NCBI RefSeq assembly: GCF_020149915.1
Contig: NZ_CP083760.1
Location: 1,674,001 to 1,738,000, forward strand
Direction: 5' to 3'
DNA length: 64,000 bases
Origin: Candidatus Sulfidibacterium hydrothermale
GTDB taxonomy: Bacteria > Bacteroidota > Bacteroidia > Bacteroidales > F082
Part shown: positions 32,764-40,823 of the stretch, piece after piece
Numbering within the stretch: the stretch's first letter is position 1
Layout: each line of letters starts with the position of its first letter
The notes under the pieces: generated by a model
What the model was told of the DNA's origin: nothing
Seen by the model: the letters and a program-made list of their open reading frames with translations, nothing else
Databases searched by the model: none
Program-made: the position numbers and the translations under genes

Positions 32764-35700
32764 CAAAACGAAAACGGAAAATAATAGCGGTACTGGTATT
32801 TTTGCTGGTCGTAATGCCGGCAGGATTGTATCTGACCCGTAACCAATGGGTGGCTGCTGCTATGAAGTATATCGTTTCCGAACGGTCTCATCGTCAGATT
32901 ACATTGGATTTTCAAAGCATTGATGTCGGGGTTTTTTCCAGAACACTGACCATTGAAAAGCCGGAGCTGCGTTTTGAGCATGTTGTTTTTGATAAAGCGG
33001 CCGGAACATTGTTGAAAAAGGCCATTTTTCACCGTCTTGTCCTGACTAACGTTTCGTTGGGTGATGTTTTGTTGCACCGGCAATTTATTGTGGATAACCT
33101 GTTGCTGGAAAAACCGGAATTTATTTTCGGAATTACCAAAAAACACAAAAAAGTGGCAACTTCTTCTTCTTTTGATCCGTCAGGGTTAATCGAAGCCATG
33201 CAAAATCATCAGATCGGACGTATTCATTTTGGTTTTTTAATCCGTCAGACAGAAATTCATTTTGGAAGAGTTCAGCTGGACGGGAAGAAAAGTGCCGATA
33301 TTTACGGAAATGCCCAATATGATTTTACTATTTGGAATATGGGAACCGTAAAATATGCCGGCGATACACTGCATCCTATTTTTTTCGACAACCTGGAGTT
33401 AACGGTTCGTGATTTCCATCGCTTTTCGGCTCCGGAGAAATTGGATATTGCCCTGGATTCGGCTTTTTATTCAACCAGAAACAGAAAGCTGTTTTTGAGA
33501 GGAATTCATCTGAACCTGTTGGGTGACAATGAAAAAGCAAAGCCGGTCACTTCTATCTTTTTACGTTGGGCTGCCGTGAGCGGATTGCATACCCGGAAAC
33601 AGAAAAAACAAAAAAAATCGTGGTTTAAGCTGGGCTCTTTTAGAGTAGTAGGCGGGCAGGCCGTATTCCGGGAAAAATCATCGTCAAAAAAACAAAAAGA
33701 CAACATGCGCTGGCTGCGTCAGCTTTTTACGGCGTATCATTTGCTTTCGTTGGATACGCTTGATTTACGCCATGTGCATATTTATCATATTGATAAAAAA
33801 GAAGATACGACAATGGAACTCCGGCGTGTCAATATACAGGTAAATGGTTTGTGGGCCGATCGGCGTGTGTTGGCTGAGCCGGTGAGGGAGTTGCATTTTG
33901 ATACGTTGAAATTTTCGTTAAATCATCTTTTGTGGCGCAATATTCCCAACCGGGTGAAGGTAGAAAGTGGTTTGGTTTCCTATAATTCTTCACGTGAACA
34001 ATTACAGGTAAATGACCTGAATGTTCGTACCCGGTGCCCGGCGGAACAAACAAGTCCTGTTTCGGTTTATGGGGCAAAGCAGTTGGTGATCCGTCATTTT
34101 TCGGTGATGCGATGGCAACGCCAAAAACGTCAGTTGCTTGCTTTTGCTTTAGAAGATCCGGATATCCGGGTGATTCGCGACAGCAGCTGCCGGTCGGGAG
34201 AAATCCGTTGGCCGGATGCTTTGGCAACCCTTGTCCCGGAACAGATCGTTATTCACCGCGGAAAAGTTTCTTTCCGGAAAACCGGTTATTTCCATATCAC
34301 AGCATCTGGTCTTGACTTTTTTGCTGACAGCGTACAGGATACCCGTTTTTCTGGTCCCGATGCAGGATTGCATTACGATTCGGTTTATTTCCATGTGCAA
34401 AGAAGCAGCTATACGGATGAAAGAAAAAATATCAGATCCTTTGTACGTGATGTAACCTTTGATAAGAAGTTTTTCCGGCTGAAAGGTATCCGGTATTTCC
34501 GGAATGATTCTGCCGGATATGATTCGCTAAAAGCAGGACAGCTGCTGCTGACCCGTTTTCAGCCGGATTCTTTGCTTTTCCGTCATGTTCTGAAAGCACG
34601 CGGTGCTTATTTGTATCGTGCTGATTTGCATTCTTTCCGGCAGAAAGATGAACAGAATAAAGGTCTGGACAGTTTGGGGCGGCAGACGGGCTCTCCACAA
34701 ATTCCTTTGAAAACCAATATTGGTTATGTGCAGATTCGTAAAAGCAGTTTCTCGCTGGTATCCCGTACACCGGATAAAGATTTTTCCATTCGTAGCCGGG
34801 TAAATCTAAAACTGCATCGTTTTAAAATGGGATACGATACGGCGCATGTTCTTTCGGCTCCCAAAAGCTGGCAGGCCCGTTTTGAGGATACGCGCATGAA
34901 AAGCAATCACCTGACGGTTCAGTGGCAAAAAACGGTTCTTAACAGCGATTCCGGAATCTTGTTCCTGAAAAATGTACAGCTTAACCAGCTTTCTGATTCG
35001 AACCTGCAGTTCCGTATCAGCATTCCGACTGTTTCGTTACAGGGAGTCCGTTATCACCGGCTTTTTTATTCTGACAGCATTGTGTTTGGAAAAGCTGTTT
35101 TTGATTCGCCGAAAGGTATGATCCATTTTATGAGAATGATGTCTGACCGTGATGGAAGTAATTTGCGTCGCTGGAAACTGGTTTTCGACAGTCTGCGTTT
35201 TGTAAATGGAATGCTGGAAATACGAAATGGAGTAAAACAATTCAGTTCGCTTCAGCTTAACGGAATCAACTTGCTTTATCATCCTAATCGGTTGTTGGCT
35301 CTGGTACCGGACAGTAATTTGATAAAACAATGGGATTTTTCCATTAACCGGCTGGTGTTTGTGGGAAAATACCAGAAATTCAGAATGGTAGCTGACCGTA
35401 TTGCGTTACAGTCGGCAACCAGTCGTTTTCATGTGTTAAAAATTATTGGTACGAATTTCTCTCCCGATATGGTTGATCCGTCGAACCGGCAGATGTTTTC
35501 TTATTTCTTCGTGAATAATATGTCTTTTGAGCATATATTTCTTCGGGGAGGAACAACCCGGTTTTTGCATATTAAAAATTGGAATGTTCCGTCGGTATGG
35601 GTTAATATCATTAATAACAACACCGAAAGTAAGAAAAGATCACTTGCTTTTCTGACCAGTGGCTTTTTTAACCGCTACACCCGTTTTGTAGAAGGGGTTC

Positions 35701-36977
35701 ATATTGACAGTACATTTCTCGGAAATGTAAATCTAAGCTATCAGTATGACCGGATGAACAAGCTGGTAAACATTATGAAACTGACCATTCATACCCAGGG
35801 AATCCAGTTGGGAAAACCATTTTTGCCCGATTCTTCCGATGCGTTGTTCCAGAATATGTTCATCAATTTAAAAGATCGTCCGGTGATTAGTGGCGACAGT
35901 ATGTACACATTTCGGATGCGGGATATCCGGATTAATCTTCCGGAGCGAAGAATCCGTTTTGATTCCATTACGCTGACTCCCCGTTTTGACCGGAAAGCGT
36001 TTTTTGCCCGTGCCGGGTATCAAACCGACCGGATAACACTTTATGGAAAAAGTGCTGTAATGGAGCGGTTTAGCCCTGGTGACCTGTTGAATGGCCATTT
36101 TATTCATTTTGGGAAACTGGATTTGAACAACCTGAGTGTCCGGTTTGAAAGAGACATGCATTATCCGCGGCGGAATGTGGTGAAACCGATGCCGATAGAT
36201 GTGCTGAATGCTATTCCGTATAAATTCAGAATTGATACGGTTCAGCTGAACAACAGTATGCTCTCTTATTTCGAATACGAGGTAAAATCAAAAAATCCGG
36301 GGATCTTTTTCATCGATCATTTTAATGTGACTTCGATTAATGTGACCAACCATTTTATGCCGGGTGATTCCAATCTGGTATGGAAGTTCCAGGGCTCAGG
36401 AAAATTGATGAAACAGGCGAATATGGATTTCACCCTGGTGATGCCCTATTTTGCACCGAATCAGCAATGGTGGTTCTCTGCCGAAACCGGAAAAATAGAT
36501 CTTACCCAGTTTAATCCGCTGACCGAAAATGTACTGGGTATTACAGTAAAATCCGGTGTGGGAAGCTTGCAGGTTCCGATGATTACGGGAGATAATTTTT
36601 CGGCTCGCGGCAGTGTGGATTTTCTGTACAAGAAAATGAAACTTCGGTTATACAGCCGGAAGAAATCGCAGCAAAGCCGGAGTGTTTGGAGCCCGTTTGC
36701 TAACCTGATGATTAATGGGATTGTGGTAAAAAATAATAATCCGCCTTTCCTGGGACATGTGAAAAAAGGAATTGTTTATTTTGAACGGGTTCCGCAGAAA
36801 TCGTTTATCAATTATTTGTGGAAAAGTAATCTGAGTGGTATCCTTTCTACCATTGGTTTCAATAATAAACAGCAACGCGAAATGAAACGCGAAGAAAAGA
36901 AACAGACAAAAGCGGCCGGTAAAACCGGAGCAGCAGAGCAAAAGAATCCCAGCCCGAAAAAGAAAGAAAATAACTAA
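32760..36977 (+). CDS. Giant AsmA/YhdP-like envelope protein
   Basis: A 1405-residue protein with one N-terminal membrane helix (residues 7-26, KIIAVLVFLLVVMPAGLYL) followed by a periplasmic body that is almost all beta-strand. Short strands with the pattern 'hydrophobic-D-x-L-x-L' and regularly spaced recurrence (VSLGDVLLHRQFIVDNLLLE, IDTVQLNNSMLSYFEYE) recall AsmA-like bridge proteins, which are thought to form long hydrophobic grooves for phospholipid transfer to the outer membrane. The last 50 residues are basic (KREEKKQTKAAGKTG). It is coupled by a 4-base overlap to an exported EEP protein. AsmA assignment rests on architecture, not on a signature motif. Confidence 0.65.
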   Translation: MTKRKRKIIAVLVFLLVVMPAGLYLTRNQWVAAAMKYIVSERSHRQITLDFQSIDVGVFSRTLTIEKPELRFEHVVFDKAAGTLLKKAIFHRLVLTNVSLGDVLLHRQFIVDNLLLEKPEFIFGITKKHKKVATSSSFDPSGLIEAMQNHQIGRIHFGFLIRQTEIHFGRVQLDGKKSADIYGNAQYDFTIWNMGTVKYAGDTLHPIFFDNLELTVRDFHRFSAPEKLDIALDSAFYSTRNRKLFLRGIHLNLLGDNEKAKPVTSIFLRWAAVSGLHTRKQKKQKKSWFKLGSFRVVGGQAVFREKSSSKKQKDNMRWLRQLFTAYHLLSLDTLDLRHVHIYHIDKKEDTTMELRRVNIQVNGLWADRRVLAEPVRELHFDTLKFSLNHLLWRNIPNRVKVESGLVSYNSSREQLQVNDLNVRTRCPAEQTSPVSVYGAKQLVIRHFSVMRWQRQKRQLLAFALEDPDIRVIRDSSCRSGEIRWPDALATLVPEQIVIHRGKVSFRKTGYFHITASGLDFFADSVQDTRFSGPDAGLHYDSVYFHVQRSSYTDERKNIRSFVRDVTFDKKFFRLKGIRYFRNDSAGYDSLKAGQLLLTRFQPDSLLFRHVLKARGAYLYRADLHSFRQKDEQNKGLDSLGRQTGSPQIPLKTNIGYVQIRKSSFSLVSRTPDKDFSIRSRVNLKLHRFKMGYDTAHVLSAPKSWQARFEDTRMKSNHLTVQWQKTVLNSDSGILFLKNVQLNQLSDSNLQFRISIPTVSLQGVRYHRLFYSDSIVFGKAVFDSPKGMIHFMRMMSDRDGSNLRRWKLVFDSLRFVNGMLEIRNGVKQFSSLQLNGINLLYHPNRLLALVPDSNLIKQWDFSINRLVFVGKYQKFRMVADRIALQSATSRFHVLKIIGTNFSPDMVDPSNRQMFSYFFVNNMSFEHIFLRGGTTRFLHIKNWNVPSVWVNIINNNTESKKRSLAFLTSGFFNRYTRFVEGVHIDSTFLGNVNLSYQYDRMNKLVNIMKLTIHTQGIQLGKPFLPDSSDALFQNMFINLKDRPVISGDSMYTFRMRDIRINLPERRIRFDSITLTPRFDRKAFFARAGYQTDRITLYGKSAVMERFSPGDLLNGHFIHFGKLDLNNLSVRFERDMHYPRRNVVKPMPIDVLNAIPYKFRIDTVQLNNSMLSYFEYEVKSKNPGIFFIDHFNVTSINVTNHFMPGDSNLVWKFQGSGKLMKQANMDFTLVMPYFAPNQQWWFSAETGKIDLTQFNPLTENVLGITVKSGVGSLQVPMITGDNFSARGSVDFLYKKMKLRLYSRKKSQQSRSVWSPFANLMINGIVVKNNNPPFLGHVKKGIVYFERVPQKSFINYLWKSNLSGILSTIGFNNKQQREMKREEKKQTKAAGKTGAAEQKNPSPKKKENN

Positions 36978-37082
36978 CCTGTTTGTTTATAGTTTGTTGC
37001 AGGTGTCGGACTGCTTCTTTTCCAAGGAAGAAGCGTCAGGAATTTTGTCCCTCTTCGGGGGAGAATGCAACCTGAAAAATTC

Positions 37083-37090
37083 TATCTTTG
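37083..37090 (+). promoter_or_regulatory. -7 box at the aroB start
   Basis: Reads TAtcTTTG and ends only 4 bases before the ATG at 37095. It overlaps the upstream in-frame ATG's coding stretch (37065), so it supports 37095 and a near-leaderless transcript. Confidence 0.5.
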
Positions 37091-37094
37091 TGGC

Positions 37095-38171
37095 ATGCAC
37101 AAAGAACCGGTTTCATATCTGTTAAAAAAAGTACCTCACATCACGGGGCGCGGGGCATTGGATAAGGTGTGGAATTTTTCTTCCGGTTATTCGAAAGTCT
37201 TTGTGCTGACGGATGAAAATACAGAGAAAAACTGTCTTCCGTTGTTGCTGGGCCGGATTCCTCATCCCGGTTCGGTGGGGATTCTTCGCATTTTAAGTGG
37301 TGAGTCCAACAAAAATATCGAAACGGTTGTTTCGGTATGGGACCAGCTTACCCGGATGGAAGCTGACCGGAAGGCCCTCTTGATAAATCTGGGGGGCGGT
37401 GTAATTACTGATTTGGGCGGATTTGCCGCTGCTACCTACAAACGGGGAATTGATTTTATTAATATTCCTACCACATTGCTTGGCCAGGTTGATGCGGCCA
37501 TTGGCTCTAAAACCGGCGTGGATTTTCAGAAATACAAAAACCATGTAGGGTTGTTTGCCGATCCGAAAGCCGTGATTATTGATCCGCTGTTTTTGGATAC
37601 GTTGCCGGAAAAGCATCTCCGTTCCGGTATGGCTGAAGTGATCAAATATGCTTTGATTATGGATAAACCACTGTGGGAGCGGCTGAAAGGCAAATCTTAT
37701 TCTGCATTGCTTCAGGATGTATCCGCTATTACAAAAATGTCGGTAAAAGACAAGATTACGGTGGTGCGAAAAGATAAGCACGAATCGGGCCTGCGGAAAA
37801 TCCTGAATTTCGGGCATACTGCCGGGCATGCACTGGAAACTTTTTTGATGTCTTCCGATTCGCCGGCTACCCACGGCGAAGCAGTGGCTGCCGGAATGAT
37901 TTGTGCGGCCCGTATTTCTACAAAGCAAACCGGTCTTCCTGCGGAGGATGCCCGTGAAATTTACCATACCATTGATGGTATTTTTGAACGGCTTTGTTTT
38001 ACTGAAAGTGACATTCCTGTACTTTTGCATCTGATGCGGCAGGATAAAAAAAATCAGAAAGGAGAGTTACGTTTTACCTTGTTGAAAAAGACAGGAGAAG
38101 CTGTCCCGGATATTGCCGTTTCGGAAGAAACGGTTCGTGAAGTATTACAATCTTACCTGAATAACCAATGA
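37095..38171 (+). CDS. aroB: 3-dehydroquinate synthase
   Basis: A 358-residue NAD- and metal-dependent enzyme that converts DAHP to 3-dehydroquinate, step two of the shikimate pathway. Seen: NLGGGVITDLGGFAAATYKR, NIPTTLLGQVDAAIGSKTGV (substrate and NAD contacts), GMAEVIKYALIM, and the metal-binding LNFGHTAGHALE and THGEAVAAGM. The reading frame also has an ATG at 37065, but a -7 box lies between the two, so 37095 is preferred. aroA follows after 10 bases, so these two shikimate genes form an operon with the LutA-like gene after them. Confidence 0.95.
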   Translation: MHKEPVSYLLKKVPHITGRGALDKVWNFSSGYSKVFVLTDENTEKNCLPLLLGRIPHPGSVGILRILSGESNKNIETVVSVWDQLTRMEADRKALLINLGGGVITDLGGFAAATYKRGIDFINIPTTLLGQVDAAIGSKTGVDFQKYKNHVGLFADPKAVIIDPLFLDTLPEKHLRSGMAEVIKYALIMDKPLWERLKGKSYSALLQDVSAITKMSVKDKITVVRKDKHESGLRKILNFGHTAGHALETFLMSSDSPATHGEAVAAGMICAARISTKQTGLPAEDAREIYHTIDGIFERLCFTESDIPVLLHLMRQDKKNQKGELRFTLLKKTGEAVPDIAVSEETVREVLQSYLNNQ

Positions 38172-38181
38172 GAATTGATAT

Positions 38182-39438
38182 ATGATTAATATTCAGTATA
38201 ATAATAAAAAGCTAACCGGAACTTACCTTCTTCCGGCATCCAAAAGCATCAGCAACCGGTTGCTGGTTATGCGTGCCATGGCGCGGAGCAAGGTGCTTTT
38301 TGATAATCTTTCGGAAGCGGAAGATACGTATATGATGCGGCTTTATCTGAGTTTTATCAATACCTGTGCCGGTTCGGAAATTCCGCTTTCTTTGGATACG
38401 CATAATGCCGGAACCGTTTTCCGGTTTTTGCTGGCCTATTTGGCAAACCAGGATGGAAGATGGCTGCTTACTGGTGAAGAAAGAATGCGTCAGCGGCCGG
38501 TGGGCGCACTGGTGGATGCACTTCGCAGCCTGGGCGCTGATGTGGAATATACCGAAAAAGAAAATTTTCCGCCTTTGTTGATACGGGGCAGTAAACTGAA
38601 TGGCGGCGAAGTACACCTTAACGCCTCGGCCAGTTCGCAATATGTTTCGGCATTGATGTTAATTGCACCTTATCTGCCCGGAGGCCTTACAATCCGGCTT
38701 GAAACCGAGCCGGTTTCATCGGCTTATATTGATATGACGGCCACTTTAATGCGGAATTTTGGAGCCCAGGTGTCGGTTTCTCCCAAAGAAATCCAAGTGG
38801 AAGAAGGAACTTATCGGGTAGAAAAAATGCGCGTGGAATCTGACTGGAGTGCGGCTGCCTTTTGGTATGAAATGGTGGCTTTTTTGCCGGATTCATCCGT
38901 ATTCTTGCCGGGATTGACTGATGAAAGTGTTCAAGGCGATCGGTTTTTGATTCCTGTCTTTGAAAAACTGGGGGTTCGTTCTGATTTTCAGGATGATGGC
39001 TTGCTACTGACCCATCACGGAGAAAAAGCAGCTTCCATTGATTTTGACTTTCGGAGTGCACCGGATATTGTCCCTTCGGTGATGGTGGCTTGCGCTGCCT
39101 TGGGGGTGGAAGGAAAATTTAGTGGAATTGAGCATTTGCGGATTAAAGAGTCGGACCGTATCCGGAGTATGCAACAGGAACTGGGAAAAATTGGTACGGA
39201 GATTTTGAAAGAAGGAGAAGTTTATCACCTGATCCCGGGAGAAAAAGATAAAGTTTCCGGTGAGCTTGTCTTTAATAGTCATGGCGACCACCGGATGGCC
39301 ATGAGCCTGGCTCCGCTGGCTATTCCTTTTGACTCGGTAAGCATCAAAAATCCGGAAGTGGTGAAGAAGTCCTATCCGGATTATTGGGATGAACTGGAAA
39401 AATCGGCCCTGTTTTCAATGGAAAATTTAAATGATTGA
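38182..39438 (+). CDS. aroA: EPSP synthase (3-phosphoshikimate 1-carboxyvinyltransferase)
   Basis: A 418-residue enzyme that joins shikimate-3-phosphate and PEP, the sixth step of the shikimate pathway and the target of glyphosate. Motifs: LPASKSISNRLLVMRAM (S3P/PEP lysine), NAGTVFRFLLAYLA, RMRQRPVGALVDALRSLGA, SASSQYVSALMLIAP, and the late RIKESDR and HGDHRMAMSLA. The N-A-G-T-V-F-R stretch departs from the usual LGNAGTxxR/xP in length, typical of class II-like Bacteroidota forms. It lies 10 bases after aroB; the next gene begins 8 bases past its stop. Confidence 0.95.
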   Translation: MINIQYNNKKLTGTYLLPASKSISNRLLVMRAMARSKVLFDNLSEAEDTYMMRLYLSFINTCAGSEIPLSLDTHNAGTVFRFLLAYLANQDGRWLLTGEERMRQRPVGALVDALRSLGADVEYTEKENFPPLLIRGSKLNGGEVHLNASASSQYVSALMLIAPYLPGGLTIRLETEPVSSAYIDMTATLMRNFGAQVSVSPKEIQVEEGTYRVEKMRVESDWSAAAFWYEMVAFLPDSSVFLPGLTDESVQGDRFLIPVFEKLGVRSDFQDDGLLLTHHGEKAASIDFDFRSAPDIVPSVMVACAALGVEGKFSGIEHLRIKESDRIRSMQQELGKIGTEILKEGEVYHLIPGEKDKVSGELVFNSHGDHRMAMSLAPLAIPFDSVSIKNPEVVKKSYPDYWDELEKSALFSMENLND

Positions 39439-39446
39439 GTAAACAG

Positions 39447-40184
39447 ATGAAAAAGAAAGAAATCACCGATGTGGATATTTTTATTCCCTGTTTTATTGAT
39501 CAGGTTTATCCGCAAACCGGTTTTAATATGGTGAAAGTATTGGAAAAGGCCGGCCTGAAAGTGCATTATAATCCTAATCAGACTTGCTGCGGACAGATGG
39601 CTTTTAACAGTGGGTTTTGGGACGAAGCCAAAAAACTCGGAATCAAATTTATGGACGACTTCTCTTCGGATCGTCCGGTGGTCGGACCATCAGCCAGCTG
39701 CATTGGGTACATTAAAAATAATTATCACGAGCTGTTCCATAATTCGGCATATCACCTTGAATATAAGCGATTAACGCAAAATATTTATGAGATCACCGAT
39801 TTTCTGGTGAATGTGATTCATAAAACGGATTTTGGATCGGTATTCGAGCATAAAATTACTTATCACGATTCGTGTGCTGCTTTGCGCGAATACGGATTGA
39901 CCGATGAGCCCCGAACCTTGCTTAAAAATGTGAAGGGGCTGGAACTGATAGAAATGAAAGATACCCATACTTGCTGCGGTTTTGGCGGGACTTTTTCTGT
40001 TAAATTCGAACCCATTAGTACGGCCATGGCGGAGCAAAAAGTACAGAATGCACTGGAAACCGGTGCGGAATATATTGTTTCTACCGATTCTTCCTGTTTG
40101 ATGCATCAGTACGGTTATATTAAAAAACACAAACTTCCCATTAAAGTGGCACATATTGTAGATGTGTTGGCTTCGGGGTTGTAA
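39447..40184 (+). CDS. lutA: LutA/CCG-domain (Fe-S)-binding oxidoreductase
   Basis: A 245-residue protein of the LutA/YkgE group with two cysteine-rich CCG domains: NQTCCGQMAF (C47, C48) and HTCCGFGGTFSVKF, plus TYHDSCAALREYG and STDSSCLMHQ. In other bacteria LutA works with LutB and LutC to oxidise L-lactate. Here neither partner is in the window; instead it follows aroB-aroA and precedes an FmdE-like gene. The ATG at 39447 is chosen; a TTG at 39435 overlaps the aroA stop. Paralogous CCG proteins also serve as subunits of heterodisulfide reductases, so electron partner and substrate are open. Confidence 0.85.
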   Translation: MKKKEITDVDIFIPCFIDQVYPQTGFNMVKVLEKAGLKVHYNPNQTCCGQMAFNSGFWDEAKKLGIKFMDDFSSDRPVVGPSASCIGYIKNNYHELFHNSAYHLEYKRLTQNIYEITDFLVNVIHKTDFGSVFEHKITYHDSCAALREYGLTDEPRTLLKNVKGLELIEMKDTHTCCGFGGTFSVKFEPISTAMAEQKVQNALETGAEYIVSTDSSCLMHQYGYIKKHKLPIKVAHIVDVLASGL

Positions 40185-40216
40185 ATATTATTTATTAACG
40201 ATTAAAATGAAATAAA

Positions 40217-40810
40217 ATGAATTATCCTGAATTTTTTGATACGGTAAAACCGATTGTTTTATATGATGATTTAGCCGAATTTCTTGGTTCTGCCGAGAAA
40301 GGAATTGTTGAGATTAAATATCTTGAGGTAGTTAAAATGGCCGGCCACAGCTGTGGTGTGGTTGCCGGTGCATACATGATGGCCCAAAAAGGTCTGGCGG
40401 CACTTTTTCCTGATGAAATGCCCAAAAGGGGATACATCAAAGTGGAACTTCGCCGGCAGGCTGCTCAAGATAATGCCGGGGTAACCGGAAGTGTTTTATC
40501 AAATATTACCGGTGCCGGACTGGGTGACAGCGGTTTTAGCGGGATCCAACAAGGACGTTTCCGCCGTCGTGATTTGCTGTTTTTTGGTGTGGAAATGGAT
40601 GCTGATGTCCGTTTGACAAGAACGGATACCGGTGCTTCGGTGGCTTTGAAATATCGTCCTGGCAAAGTAGTGGAGCCCCGCTCGGTACTTATGACTGCCA
40701 TTGGTCCGCAGGCTACTCCCGAATCCAAGGCTTCTTTCCCCAAACGCTGGCAGGAAATGGTGAAATCTTTGTTAGGCCATGCCGATGAGGTAGTAGAAGT
40801 GATATCGTAA
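40217..40810 (+). CDS. FmdE-like protein, role unknown
   Basis: A 197-residue protein. The segment VKMAGHSCGVVAGAYMMAQKGL has a His-x-Cys near an alpha helix and is followed by KVELRRQAAQDNAGVTGSVLSNITGAG, then RFRRRDLLFFG, which resembles FmdE-family proteins (named for a formylmethanofuran dehydrogenase-operon subunit) where a GHxCP motif binds metal. Here the motif is G-H-S-C-G, lacking the proline. I give it low certainty. It follows the LutA-like gene by 32 bases on the same strand and could belong to the same redox unit. No signal peptide. Confidence 0.45.
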   Translation: MNYPEFFDTVKPIVLYDDLAEFLGSAEKGIVEIKYLEVVKMAGHSCGVVAGAYMMAQKGLAALFPDEMPKRGYIKVELRRQAAQDNAGVTGSVLSNITGAGLGDSGFSGIQQGRFRRRDLLFFGVEMDADVRLTRTDTGASVALKYRPGKVVEPRSVLMTAIGPQATPESKASFPKRWQEMVKSLLGHADEVVEVIS

Positions 40811-40823
40811 CCAGACGGCAAAA

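Noticed and set aside
37293-38030. 245-residue open frame on the minus strand
   Set aside because: Antisense shadow of aroB.
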